Positions 43,601-55,889 of a DNA stretch of 64,000 nucleotides are shown here, piece by piece. The stretch spans positions 2,108,001-2,172,000 of the forward strand of contig NC_079236.1 in NCBI RefSeq assembly GCF_028502605.1, given 5' to 3'. Under the pieces are notes generated by a model. It was not told the origin of the DNA. It made no database searches and saw nothing but the letters and a program-made list of their open reading frames with translations. Made by a program: the position numbers and the translations under genes. Source of the DNA: Trichoderma breve. Its lineage: Eukaryota > Ascomycota > Sordariomycetes > Hypocreales > Hypocreaceae. Each line of letters begins with the position of its first letter. Positions within the stretch are counted from its first letter, which is position 1.

Positions 43601-43982
43601 TGTTTGCTTCCTTGATGATGGCCAGCTGTTCTACCGCCCGCGTCGAGAATCGTTCCACCTCGCGCAGTAAATCTGTCGGCTTGGCTACCGAATCTGCGGC
43701 AGCGTGGTCGCCATTCTGGGGAGGAGTCGCATTTGCGGTGTGTGGAGGCGTCGAATCGCCATTAGCGGGAAGTTCGTTGAGGCGGTAGATGCGAAGGGCG
43801 CCGTTGTTGAGCCCGACGAGGATGCGGTCGCCTGGAGATGCGGTTAAAAAAGACACGGACAGCGGAAGAGCGCATCAATGAGCGGAAATGTCGTCCATAC
43901 CATACGCAAGGATCGTCTCGATCTTTGACTTGTCCCGCTGCCGCAGCTCTATGATAGGACGGGCTGTAAAGGCGGAGAGCAT
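40628..43982 (-). CDS. VPS39: Vps39/Vam6, HOPS tethering complex subunit
   Basis: Four exons: 43982-43902 plus base 43901, 43831-41435, 41369-41261, 41201-40628, giving 1053 aa. The N-terminus (MLSAFTARPIIELRQRDKSKIETILAYGDRILVGLNNGALRIYRL) begins a citron-homology/beta-propeller domain (about 1-330). A clathrin-heavy-chain-like helical region follows with the Vps39 domain 1 (about 530-640, YMFSQPSLAGSLFRIPNFCDPDVVNEKLLEHNRYTELIDFFHGKKLHKSALDLLH) and, at the C-terminus, Vps39 domain 2 with a zinc-type CVVCHKKL. Vps39/Vam6 is the Ypt7/Rab7-binding subunit of HOPS that tethers membranes for vacuole fusion, and it takes part in vacuole-mitochondria contacts. An acidic/Ser-rich insert lies at about 450-500. 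Confidence 0.9.
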
Positions 43983-44521
43983 GGCGCCAACCAGCTCCAG
44001 GGAAGGAATGTTATCTTTTCAGGACGTGCATCAGATGACTATCGATGTAATTCGAGTCTTGGCTTTTCTCTTTATCGTCTTTCTTTATTAAAAGTCACAA
44101 AAAATGCAGAATGTCGTGAAAGAAGCCGAGGTGCCTTACGGTGCCATTTTTGCCTGAAGGAGGTGCCAGAGCTATCCCACGTCAGGTGCCGCCGCTATTA
44201 TCCCAACGACGTCAATGCACATGCGTTTGGCCTAAGCTAGCACGGAGCAGGTCGCGACACAGTGCACGTAACTGACATAAATATACTGTTCAAGATAATT
44301 GTTGGATGCCAAAAATACAGTATTCAATTCCAGCTTTAATAAACAATTGCAGATGAGTTATAAGTTATAAGTTATATCTTTGCGATGCTCAACACAATTT
44401 CTTACCACATATAATCCGCGAGATCCATGTAAATCATATGTACACCCAACCAACCATACGTGTAATCCAATTCTATATGCTCCGTTCGCCAATTCACACC
44501 ATCACGCAGCCGTCTCACCAT
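43983..44521. other. Intergenic region between VPS39 and the phosphate transporter
   Basis: Upstream region of VPS39 and 3' UTR of the phosphate transporter gene, AT-rich at 44.28-44.45 kb. No gene seen. Confidence 0.55.
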
Positions 44522-47257
44522 CTAGTCCAAGCCAGCAACTTCCATGATGCCGTATCCGAGCGTCACGACAACCACCAAGGTAATCAAGCTGCTTGGCACA
44601 CCTCTGCTGATGAAGTGCTTCACGCTCAGGTAGCGCTGGCCGGTAGCGTCTTCCTTCATAATTGCGGCTATGCCACGTTAGCAGTCGCACAATCGGAGGG
44701 GGGAATGGTTGCATAAACTTACTCATATTGGGGAAGCCACTGGTAGGCAGACCCATCGCAGCGCTGCACATCAGGACGCCACCCATAACAAGGAGGTTAG
44801 GGTGCGGCTGGTCCATAGCCACGCCGACGTCGTACACCAGAGGGAGGAAGATGAGGGCAGCTACTGTGTGGCTGATGAAGGTGGCAATGACAAGAATCAG
44901 GGAAGAAAAGACGACGAGAACACCGTACAAACTCATGCCCTCGACTCTGTGCGAAACGAGCTCAGCAAGGGTGTGGAGCAGACCCGAAGATCTAACAGCT
45001 TTGCCGAGTGACAATCCACCAGCGGCCAAGATGATGATGGTCCAGGGAAAGTTGTTGAAATCTTCCTTGGTCAAGATGCCGATGCCAAAGAAGAGTACAA
45101 TAGGAATAATGGCCACAACACCCATGTCTCCAAATACAGACTCGAGGGTATGACTCGTGCACCACAGAACGATGGTGATGATAGTGACAATGGTGACAAA
45201 CCACTGCCCAGCAGTAAATTTCTCCTTGAGAGGACGGATAGGTGCAATGGATGTCCCTTTGCCGGGTTGGAACGTAATCAGCAGAAGTAGCCAAATCAAG
45301 ACGATTGAGACCACGCCAACGGGGATGACAATGAAGAACCACTGAAGCCAAGTCGGTTCTGGAGACATGATTCCCATGGCCACAACGTTTTGGGGCGACG
45401 CAATTGGCGACAGCATACCGCCAATGTTTGAAGCCAGGGCAATGCCAATGATGACGGCCTTGGACATGTTTGAGTCCGATGGCAGAGTCCGTAGCATGGG
45501 CTATGATAGCAAGTCAGACATATGAACTCCGGGAATCGCTACTTAGAAGATCAATTACATACCTCAATGATAGAGAAACAGAGTACGGGGGCAGCAACGT
45601 TACTGATGAGCATGGACGCAAAGGCAGCAACAAACATGTTTGCAATCAGTACAGTTCTGGGCTGAGTTCCAGCCTTGCTCAAGATAAGCGTTGCAAGACG
45701 CTTGTCGATTTTGCACTTGGATAGAGCGGCAGCGAGAGTGAAGCCGCCAATCAAGAGCATAATAACGGGCGACCACATGGAAGAGAAGATGGCGGCGGTA
45801 GCTTCCTTTGAAGTCAGGCGCTTTGGAGGCTTGCTCGGATCCTCCTCACGAACCACCCTGAGAACGACAGCTAAGAAAGGGATGAAAAGGGACGTAACAA
45901 AGAGAGGAATAGTCTGTGAATGTAATTAGCAAGGATGAACAGCATTAGAAAAGTGAAATGGCCATTTGACATACCTCAGTAGCCCACATCAAACTGACAA
46001 AAACGAGAAGTGCCAGGCAGTTCTGCTGCTCAGCGTTTTCCAAAATGGGAATAAACAAGAGCAGGAGGAAAGCCGCCACGGAGATGAATAGGGTGAGCAC
46101 AGAGCTGTTGGATAGCCATGATGGTAGAATGATTCTGCCAATGGGCGTTTTGATTTGCGTTTCTGCAGGCCCAGCCTCGTCGTCGCCCTGTAGTCTCTTC
46201 GGAGCGATACCGGATTCTTGTCCTAGCAATGTTTGTCCAAACCGGGCTGCCTCTGCTCTTCGCTCAATACCGATGAGATCTCTCCAAACAGTGTTGCGTT
46301 CCCAGACAACATGCTCACGGAGATGGGAACGCAAGTCCTTCTTGGCAAGCTCCTCGTCACCGCCCAGGACCACGTCGGCGTAGGCAACCTCCATCTTGGC
46401 AATGTTTTCGTCGAGCAGCTTCTTGGTATCTGGCTTGAAGGGGTATGCAGTATCGACATAGGTGCTGATGTAGGATGACCGCAGCTCTTTATCAAGAATC
46501 TTGTCAAACTTCTTGAGGACCTTGCTGAAGCCCGTCTTGTTAAGCTGTACGTAGGACTTGAGTTCGCAAAGCTGCACATAAAGAGATATGATGCGCTTCT
46601 TCAACATGATACCGGACGAATACAATGTCGAGCCGAAGATGAAGGACTGGTCGCCATAGTCATCAATGGTTGTGCTATATCTTCTAGATCGACCAAACTC
46701 TGAAGATGCAGTCATGTCCGGGATGCTTCCCGCGGTCCGTCTCCTACCATACTTGCCCTTGTGTCTGGTGAGACCGGTGGTTTCATCATCATCGGTTGCG
46801 CTGTCATCATCGTCTGAGCCATGGCTGCGCAGGCTGGAAGGCCGAGCATGAGTGCTGTGGGTTTCGGATTGCGTCGGACGCAATGTGGTGGACGTTTCCA
46901 TGGATGGACCCTCTCCTACATCATGTAGAAGCTGGCTGACTTCCTCAAGCAGCTCCCCCTCCTTGAGAGAATAAAAGGAGCATATTTTCTCCAGCTCTAT
47001 GCCGAGTGATTTGCTGAAGACATCTTCCGGCTCCTCATTCGATATAAGGGGTCGCGACTCAGCATCGCCGGCTCTCGCTTGGTGCGCATTCTTCTCGAGT
47101 TGGTATATCCTTGGGAGACGTAGGGTTAGCTGATGGACAGGCTAACGTCCTAAGCTTAGAGGGGCGAATCTTACAGCTTCTTTAGATTGCTATAGGCAAT
47201 GTAATGGCTGCTCCAGTCTGGAACAGCATTGAACTGGATGCTGTGGGAGAACTTCAT
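44522..47257 (-). CDS. SPX-domain low-affinity phosphate transporter (Pho87/Pho90/Pho91 type)
   Basis: Five exons: 47257-47175, 47109-45975, 45913-45563, 45500-44723, 44667-44522, giving 830 aa. The N-terminal SPX domain starts MKFSHSIQFNAVPDWSSHYIAYSNLKKLIYQLEK and continues to about residue 290 (LNKTGFSKVLKKFDK..., a basic inositol-pyrophosphate-binding helix). The rest is a SLC13/DASS-type permease with some 12 membrane segments, including NVAAPVLCFSIIE, ASNIGGMLSPIASPQNVVAMG and SAAMGLPTSGFPNM. These carriers move phosphate at low affinity; SPX senses inositol pyrophosphate. Pho90-like (plasma membrane) and Pho91-like (vacuole) roles cannot be separated here. The frame stays open upstream to 47392, adding 45 charged residues; 47257 is chosen because SPX domains begin with MKF. 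Confidence 0.88.
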
Positions 47258-48361
47258 CTCGTCCTGTGTCTCCAGCCACTGCCGTTTCAGTGCCTTTTTC
47301 TTTTCTCGATGGCGTTGACGGTCCTCGATGATGTTGCGCTCCGCAATCTCTTTGTAGTCGGAGAGCTCGTACGTGTCGGGCGACGCGGCCAATTGTACAC
47401 TCCCTCCTCGCTCAAAAGCGCCGGTCGAGCGTGGATTGTCGTTGACAGAGGATGCGGTCAGGTCTGTAACAGGAACAGAGGAGGAGGGATTGCCCGGCCG
47501 CTCTGGGGGCTGAATGGTGGCAGTTGAAGTGGTCTAGTGTGTTGTGATGATCGTGTGTCTGCCGAAGCCGAGGGTTGCGTTTGAGGGTCTCGTGGCTGTC
47601 GTTGCGGTGGCCCGGAAGCACTGCTCAAAGTTTGTCCACGCCGTAGACTATAGAGTACTCGTATGCCAATCGAACACCTTTGCGACGCCTTAGTCCTGGT
47701 TCTCCGTTCGAGTCAATCCTGGACCTAATCCCAAATCCCAACGCGCGATGGGCGGCGCTACCGGTCTCCAGAAAAAAGTGCGGCCATTACCTTATCGACG
47801 AGGAAATCCACGAGCTGTGACTGGCTCAGGGGCGGGAACACCGTTTGCGAGGCCGGGAGGACGAGACATGTGACCTGTAGCTGACAGCCCTGCGCTAAAG
47901 AGGTCACTGATCGCTAAAGACAGGGGCGTTGGGGGCCTGCAGGGAGGCGGCCGCGGCGGAACGCACCGGGCTACAGGTGCATGGCGGCCTAGCCACAGCG
48001 TCTGCTAGTGGCCCATGCATGCTACAAGCCACCTGCAACGGTGGGAGCTATCGTGATGAATGATGGATGGGAGGGGCGGGCAGATGGATGGCAGATGACT
48101 TGCTCTCGAGACCTCTTTGATCGAGTCATATTAACGATTTCCGATTCTCAGATGCTGGTACCTCAACTATATATTTCCCCTTGGATAGCCGCTCACATCG
48201 TCTCGATCCCCCACGTGTTGGAATTGACTCTGGCTATTGGCTGGTATCTATAGGTTCTTGTGCCCAAAACGTCCAAAATGTTGACCTCTCCCTCTATTAC
48301 TTCACACTACCTAAGCCGGAATGCAGCTTCACATTACTACCTTATGTACATACATACTAAT
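47258..48361. other. Intergenic region before the iron cluster
   Basis: Promoter of the phosphate transporter and 3' UTR of the ABC transporter. GC-rich at 47.9-48.0 kb. The in-frame upstream extension of the SPX gene (47258-47392) falls here. No other gene seen. Confidence 0.5.
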
Positions 48362-51300
48362 CTACCCTAACATCTGCTGCAGGGCGTTGATCCTATACGA
48401 TTCGCTCCTCTCCACAAGCTCCTCGTGACGTCCTCTATCGACCACTTGGCCGCCCTCGACTACAAAGATCACGTCAGCCTTGCGGACTGTGTGTAGCCGG
48501 TGAGTGATGGCAATCACGGTGATGCCTCTGGCTGCCTGCTCCAGGCCTTCTTGCAGCGCCCTTTCGCTCTCTGCGTCAAGGGCACTGGTACTTTCGTCGA
48601 GCAGCAGCAGCCGCGGCTTTCGCACTAGCGCTCTCGCAATGGCCAGTCTTTGGCGCTGGCCTCCAGATAATCGAGATCCGTTAGGGCCACATTCTGTCTC
48701 ATAGCCCTTGGGTAGCGACATGATGGTGTTGTGGATGTTGGCTAGCTTGCAGGCTTCTTCAATCTCCGAGTCGGACGCCTCGTGACCTGGAACGGCACCG
48801 AGTCCCACGTTAAACTTGATGGTTCCATCGAACAGGGCACAGTCCTGTGGTACTACGGCGATATCATGACGGAAATCCACTCCCTCGCGAGCGCAGATGT
48901 CGACCCCGTCGATTTCGACGGCTCCACCAGTAGGGCGATACATTCTCTGAACAAGTGACATGATGGTGGACTTGCCAGCTCCCGATGGCCCCACGAGACC
49001 ACAAAACTGGCCGGCCGGTATCGTAAATGACATGCCTTTGAGAATCTGGATGTGCGGACGAGCAGGGTATGAAAATGAGACATCACGGAAAGTGATTGTG
49101 GCGCCACCACGACTTGAATTGAGCACGCGACTTGAGACTGCATCTGGAATGGCTTCAACATCCTTCTCTCCGCGTGATGAAATTTCAGGCTCAGTGTCCT
49201 TGGCATCAAGGCGTTTGGAAGACCCAAGATTGATGAGACTCAGGATTCTGGATGCTGCTGCTCTGGACCGCGAGACCTCGGGGGCCAATGTAAACATCTG
49301 ACCCCACAACTGGGCACTCACGAGCATGGCCATGAGAATGATGAAGAATTGAGCCTGGCTGTACTCTCCCTTTGTGATTCTGGTCGAACCCCACCAGTAG
49401 GCAAAAGCATAGATGAGGTTGCCGATACTGTTGGCGATGGCCAGCCAGAAGTTGGTATAAGCACTGGCTAGAGCCATCTCCCTTTGCGGAGCCTTGAGTG
49501 CTCGACGATAAGTGTTGAGAATTTCATCTTCGATTGAAAGCGAGGATACGGTTTTGTAGGAAGTGACGGCTTCGACAGTAATGCCAAGTGCATTCGAGAA
49601 TGCTCCAGCGTGCTTGCGCTCAAAGCGCGAAAGGGACCGGACTTGCATGATTCCCGAACCCAAGAGTATGGGAACTGTGACCAAACACACAATGGCAATT
49701 TTCCACGCAATAATGTGCGACAAAATAATGGCAACCAAGAAGTTGACGACAATGGAGAACATTGTTCCCATGATAGATCCGCTGAAGCCACCAACAGCAG
49801 CAGCATCTGCTGTGATGATGGAGAGCAACGAGGATGGCGAACGGCCTTCTGCCTGATGCCAGTCGAGTTCTTGTTCATACAGCGATCGGAAAGTGAGCAC
49901 GCGTATTTTATAGAGAAGCTTTTCCGCAATGTATCCAAAGCCATACCAGCTTCCCGTGTAAGCGAACAGCTCAACGACCGCCAGCATGAAGAAAAGACCG
50001 CCGAAGAACTTGCCTGCCCATAGAATCTGATGGGTCGAGTTGCAGGGACTCACTTTTTCGACCGTGTTGCCAAAGATGACACCTGCTGAAGAGAACGTGC
50101 CACCAACGATGACGGCGGAGAAGACGGCCAAGAGGAGCATCAGTAGATGCGGTCTGAGCATGCGACCAAGGCTCTTGATGATTGTCCAAGCTGACTGGCT
50201 GTCATCAAGTGTCTTGTCTTCTGCTGCAACAGGCTCTTGTCCGGATTCCTGCACATTTGAAGTAGAAGCTGAGAGCTCTTCCTTTGTCGTCGGAATGGCT
50301 TCATCTAGAGAAGTTTCCTTCTCTGAGAGTATGATGTCGGCATCACCCTTGGACGTGCTCGACAGAGATGGCGTGTCGTCATGTTCTTTGGACGCCAGAT
50401 TCTGTAGGCGGACCATTCCGGCATACGAGCCATCCAGGGCCATGAGCTCCAGGTGAGTGCCTTGCTCAATGATCTCGCCGTTGTTCATAACGATGATGTT
50501 GTCGGCATTCTTGATTGTGGACAAGCGATGCGCGATGGCGATAATGGTACGACCCTTGGAGATGGACTCGACTGCCTCTTGGATGCGTCGCTCACTAGCT
50601 GAATCCAGAGATGCTGTAGCTTCGTCGAGGAGAAGGATCTTGGGGTCTCGGATCAGAGCACGAGCAAATGCCAATCTCTGCCTCTGCCCTCCGCTGACGA
50701 GCTTTCCGGCAGTGCCAACAATGGTTCCATATCCGTACTCCAGTCTGTCAATGAAGCCTGAAGCGTCAGCCAGGGACGCAGAGCTGCGGACCATTTCAAT
50801 GAGTTCAGCCATGTCCTGACTATGCGCCTGTGCGACGGTAGTCAAGTCTTGTCCCTCTCTGACCTTTGCTGCCACTTCAGCAAGCCCCTGCCCTAGGATG
50901 ATGGAGTGGAATTTTTGATACTTCTCCCATGGCGAGTTGAATAGTCCCAGTGCGATATTTTCCAAGATTGATCGATCCAGAAGCGATGGTTCTTGTTGAA
51001 CCAAGCTGATGAAGCTTCTCAAGTTTTTTACGTTCAGTTGCTTTAGGTCATGTCCGTCGAGCAGCACTTGTCCATCTTGAGGGTCGTAGATCCTCGTCGT
51101 TAAGCCAGCTACGGTAGATTTACCGCTACCAGAGAGTCCGACTATGGCGGTATACTTGCCAGCGGGACAGTCAAAGGAGACGTTTTTAAGAACAGGTTGA
51201 TCTGGCCGGGAGACGTAAGCAAAGGTGACGTTTCGGAATGAAATCGAGGCGGCGGCAGAATCCGAGAGTTTGAGGCCGGAGTCGGATCCCGAGTTGATGA

Positions 51301-52572
51301 TGGCTGGAGTGTCGATATCTTGCCGCAGCTTTTGGAATGCTGTGGATGCACCCCCCAACAGAGGCAAGAGAGGCGCGATTGAGCCGAAGACAACACATGC
51401 TATATTAAGCTGTCAGCAAAGATACGAAGCATCGCTATTATCCTTTGGAGCTTACCGTCCACAAGGAGAAATATCACGGTGTAAATCTCTCCCACCGACA
51501 CGCCGCTGGGGTCGGCAATTGTCTTGACAATCTGGTGGCTGCCTTGCCAAAAAGACAAGGCATTCGCCGCGTAGGCAATGAAGTAGAGAGTGCCGGCTTG
51601 GACGGCTGCGGCAAATGCTTTCTTGATGCCCTTTTTCTGAGCAGTCATCATGTGGGAAGAAAACTTGGCCTCCAGGCGCGGCCCGGCACCAAAAGCCTGG
51701 ACAACTGCAATATTGGACAAGGTCTCCTGAGCAATGGACGAGGCAGATCCTATCGCGTCGGACATGGCACTGGTGAATTTCGCCGTGAATGCACTTCCCA
51801 GACCGGCCATGAGGAAGAAGGCGGGTATAAGGGATAGAAGCATGGCCGCAAGCCTCCAGTTCTTGATGAAGGCGACGATGTACGCCGTCAAGAAAAAGGA
51901 CGTGCAGGCGATGCAGATGCCAACCTTCTCGGAAGTACCCGACTGAACGGCTTGTACGTCTGCATTGAGGCGAGATGAAAGCTCACCGGCCTGGCGTTGG
52001 TCGTAAAAGGTCGCGTCTTGCTGCAGCAGCGCTTGGAAATAGCGGTCTCTGATGCGCGCTTCCAGTCGACGGCTGAAGATGCTCCAGCAGACGATGTAGA
52101 TGTATATCAGGGCGAAACTGGCGATACCGATGTAAGTCAGCTCGAGCACCTTGCTGTCGATGGAGGACTGGATGCGCGAAGCGTCGTCCGCGTCAGGGGT
52201 TTGGGCATCACAGCTGGCGGTGTTGAGGTCGTCAACGAGCTGGCCGAAGAGGATACCCATGAGAGGGAATGGGACTCCTGCTGCCGCTGCGGAAACTGTG
52301 CCGGTGACGAGGAGGACAATGTCGATCCATTTTGGGTTGGCATAGACGAGAAGCTGGAAGTAGACGAAGAATTCCGAGATGAACTACACATGTTGGTGAG
52401 CATCGCCACGTCTGCAGACAAAGATTGGGCAAGCTGAACTAACATTTTTGGCCTTGTTTTGCTCTCCTTTAGCATTGGAGATGGATTCTACCTTGGCTTC
52501 ATCGCCGCCTTGAGGCACCGCAGCAGCTTCAGTCACGCCATTGGGGACTGCCGTGTCGTCCTGAGCGGCCAT
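48362..52572 (-). CDS. sitT: Full-length ABCB (MDR/Ste6-type) transporter in the siderophore cluster
   Basis: Three exons: 52572-52444, 52383-51456, 51399-48362, giving 1364 aa in the order TM-NBD-TM-NBD. NBD1 has Walker A GLSGSGKST, signature VSGGQRQRLAFARAL and Walker B ILLLDEATASLD. NBD2 has GPSGAGKST, LSGGQRQRLAIARAL and LLLLDESTSALD. Both H-loops (AHRLST, THRLHT) are present, so both sites look active. A 43-residue hydrophilic N-terminus precedes the first TM (FISEFFVYFQLLVYANPKWIDIVLLVTGT). An ABCB gene, SitT, sits in the A. fumigatus sidF/sidD cluster, and one also flanks NPS6 in other ascomycetes. Export of siderophore, intermediates or breakdown products is plausible; the substrate is not shown. 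The exon 1 donor is a non-consensus GTTAGT. It shares its promoter with the oxidoreductase. Confidence 0.85.
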
Positions 52573-53131
52573 TGCAGGCAAGTAGCGGTTTGTTGATGGA
52601 GATTCTACAAGCCGCTACACTCTCATGGCCTATTTCAGCACATGAAGAGATGGAATGGTCTGATGTTCAAGATAGAATCGACGCCAAAGCTACATGTAGC
52701 TGCAGAGCTTCCGGCAGTTGAGTGTCTAGTTGCCGTCACGCGAGGTCCGCAAATCTTCTAGCTCTGTCTGCATGATCGACAGCAGACGCGAATGGACCCG
52801 GATAATACTGAAGGGACGCTGCCATGATGCCTTCTCTCCTCCCTGAAGCTAGTCCACACTGAACTGACAGCAGCTCTAGAGGGATCCTTGATGAGCCAGC
52901 AGGGTATCATTTTTTCTCTCTCTGGGCCACCAGTTAGTGCTGCTACGTGACGAGATGCTCCACGACAAGACCGACAATATCCACCGCTTGGGCTCGTGAA
53001 AAGGACACAAAGTACCGTTTCGTAACTCACATGTTCCTCCATCTGCAGAGATACACGCCCCTCCTCGAGCGAATCCTTGTCTCGCAACTTGTACCGGTAC
53101 ATTGTGTGGCCCAAAGCGGGACTATGTTCGG

Positions 53132-53140
53132 ATCAGATAA
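53132..53140 (+). promoter_or_regulatory. Putative SreA iron-repressor site (ATCAGATAA)
   Basis: Perfect match to ATCWGATAA, the extended GATA consensus bound by Aspergillus SreA-type regulators when iron is plentiful. It lies in the divergent ABC transporter/oxidoreductase promoter. Confidence 0.6.
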
Positions 53141-53383
53141 TTTCTCTCCGCGAAAACGTCTCCACTAAGCGTCCGAGGATCGGCCCAAGATAAACAAAGA
53201 ACGAAACTTGGCATGGGGGGAAAACCCAAAGAAAAAAAAAAGCATTGCGTAAAGAGAACTGGGCCCCGAAAAATTAAATGCCTCTTTATCCTTGGGGCCG
53301 CGCTGAATTGCTCGGTCTTCGAGGGTGGAGCGTCGGCCGTCCGGGGGGCCGGGATTTTCATAGCCTCACGGCCTCGGCCTCGG

Positions 53384-53392
53384 ATCTGATAA
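53384..53392 (+). promoter_or_regulatory. Putative SreA iron-repressor site (ATCTGATAA)
   Basis: Second perfect ATCWGATAA match in the same divergent promoter, about 250 nt from the first. Confidence 0.6.
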
Positions 53393-53605
53393 GATGGGAC
53401 GCCCTGCGAGCTGCATGGACGGAGTAACTCGGTGAATTGCGTGGGCTACCTGGGTATAACTAGGGGGGAGCCATTCTTGCTCACACACCCCCCCTTGGAT
53501 CTTTGGATGGGATGTTTTTTCGAACTTGCAGATGGTGTTTGCTCTAACGGAACGGAGTAGTCCCGCTTCAAACATCTTGGCGTCGATGGCAGTGACGAAG
53601 CAACA

Positions 53606-55293
53606 ATGATCTGCTCTGTACCATTCTCTGCATTGAAGTCATCGAGTCCTAGTATCGGCGTCTTGACGGCTCGGACATCGTTTCGGCAGATCGCGGCTCA
53701 AGCGGTTTCGTCGCAGCAGGCCAAGCGCTGGCGGACCACAAGCTGCTGCGCCAGCAATTCATCTTTTTCCTCGATCAACACTCGACCAAATACTAGCCAT
53801 CGGAATCTCTTGAGCCCTGTCCAGCTGCGTGGCCTACACTGCTCCTCTCATCTCCGTCTTGCTACCGAGAGCACTGATATTCCAGCTCACGCCATTATGG
53901 GTTCGATTCCGGAGACTGTTCCTGTCGTGAGGGTCTTTATTGCTGGTGGTTCTTATGCCGGCCTCTCTACAGCTGTCAATTTGCTTGATCTAGGTGATGG
54001 CTTGTCACCACGCATGGCACGTGAGGCGTATACACACCACCCTAGTGTGCCGAAAGTGAACTTCCAAATCACCATTGCTGATGAGAGAGATGGCTACTGT
54101 AAGTTCTACCAATACGTCTACATTGCTCTTAGTGCTGTAAGATCTAAGAAGACTCTAATACGATATAGATCACTTGATTGGCTCTCCATTGGCTCTGGCA
54201 GAATCGGAATACGCAAAGAAGGCCTGGGTCCAATTCCAAGATCTCCCTGCTCTGCAAGTCCCCAACGTCCAATTCGTTCAGGGCTCAGTGTCGAGCGTCG
54301 ATTGCGATTCCAAGACAGCAACTGTTGTTGATAGCATCACTAAAGTGCCCGTCACTCACCAATACGACTACTTCGTCACCGCTACAGGCTTGAGGAGAGT
54401 GTGGCCCGTCGTGCCCCAGTCTTTGACTCGAAAGCAATACCTTCTTGAAGTTGAGGCGCAGATCAAGGCTCTCGACGAGGCCAAGGATGGCATTCTCATT
54501 GTTGGTGGTGGTGCTGTTGGCATTGAGATGGCTGCCGAGCTGAAGCATGTGAAGCCTCATCTCAAGGTAACTTTGGCGCACTCACGGGACAAGCTCTTGT
54601 CATCCGAGCCGTTGCCCGATGAATGCAAGGACAAGGCTTTGGACCTGGTCAAGGAAACTGGTGTCGACGTGTTGATGAGCCATCGCTTGGCCTCTTCTAC
54701 CAAGGTCGAATCCCCTGATGGCTCATCGAAATATGAGGTCGAATTTGCGAATGGACATAAAATGACTGCTAGCGCGGTCGTCATGGCTCTCTCCAAGAGC
54801 ATCTCGACGGCGTCATATCTCCCTTCGTCGGCCACCGATTCCGAAGGCCTCGTCAAGATCGTGCCAAAGTAAGTCTTCACCTTGCGATTCCTTAACGAAG
54901 CAAATTGCTAACATTTATGCTCTCTTCCTCAGTATGAGCTTCGCTCCCAGCACCCCCAACGCCGCCTCCCATTTCTGCGCCGGCGACGTGGCCAAATGGT
55001 CCGGCATCAAGCGCTGCGGCGCCGCCATGCACGGCGGACACCTCGTTGCGAACAACATCCACCAGCTGGTACTGCAGCAGATTGCGCAGCACCAGCCCAA
55101 GTTCCAGGAACTGCCAGAGATTCCGCCCATGATTGGGTTGGCGGTGGGCAAGAATGCTGTTGCCTATGGGCCGGACGAGGGCGTTATTTCGGGTCCTGAG
55201 GTGATGCAGGCGTATTTCAGGGATGATTTGGGCTGGGGAAGTAAGTCATTTATATTCATGTCCTAACTGATCTCTTTTTGTTCAGGGTGCTAA
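53606..55293 (+). CDS. AIF/AMID-like FAD-dependent oxidoreductase
   Basis: Four exons: 53606-54098, 54169-54868, 54933-55240, 55286-55293, giving 502 aa (405 from the internal ATG at 53897). The catalytic part begins VFIAGGSYAGLSTAVNLL (FAD-binding glycine motif) and has a second dinucleotide motif GILIVGGGAVGIEMAAEL (NAD(P)H) followed by VTLAHSRDKLL, as in AIFM2/AMID proteins. The C-terminal CAGDVAKW contacts FAD. The upstream 97 residues are rich in Ser, Arg and Thr with almost no acidic residue until the end, like a mitochondrial presequence, so two start sites may give mitochondrial and cytosolic forms. Its place between the siderophore transporters suggests a redox job in iron handling (for example reduction linked to iron release); this is inference. 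The last exon codes for only two and a fraction residues. Confidence 0.8.
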
Positions 55294-55889
55294 TGGAATG
55301 ATGCAGTTTGCTGGGATTGGATGCAGCTGGGAGGCCGAAAATCGGATGCCAAGGTGTAGGAGACGAGTTCTTCGTAATTAATCGGAACAGCAAGAAGGCG
55401 GATATTGATAAATGGGTCGATGGGAGAGGATATTGGCGTTTAGGAGGTTGGCATATTGCTTTGGATGGAAAATCTGCGTATAGAGTAGAGTAAACAAATA
55501 TTTTGTTCGATTTTATCCTGGATGATGAAACATGCATCGTTTCTAGCAGAATATGGTTAAAGACAGAGAAGGAGGGGCATGCGTTTGATGGCCTATTATT
55601 TACACGGCAAATAAGATTTGAAAGGAATATAGTCCTGATTTTGTTGTATCAGGGGCCCTAAAGGTCCGGATGTAGTTTGAAGGCGAACAACACCTGCTGT
55701 AGTCTTGCACTCGACACCTCAAGTTTGCAGTGTACATTTATACAGAGTTATTTAATTATGTTTATTATTGAAATAATTTGTAATCTATAAAATCACCCAC
55801 AATAAGCAACTATAGGAGTAAAACGATTCACACATAACATGGTGAGATATCCAACCCCATCATCGCCTTTTTCTAGTCATGACCAACGC
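55294..55889. other. Convergent 3' region
   Basis: AT-rich 3' UTRs of the oxidoreductase and the MFS transporter. No gene seen. Confidence 0.55.

Larger units (their letters stand above)
52573..53605. promoter_or_regulatory. Divergent promoter of the ABC transporter and FAD oxidoreductase
   Basis: About 1 kb between two divergent start codons, with two perfect SreA-type GATA sites (53132-53140 and 53384-53392), 475 and 225 nt upstream of the oxidoreductase ATG at 53606. The layout fits iron co-regulation of both genes. Confidence 0.6.

Noticed and set aside
53890..53910. GGGTTCGATTCC, resembling a tRNA T-arm
   Set aside because: It is the coding sequence around the internal Met of the oxidoreductase; no acceptor or D-arm partner nearby.
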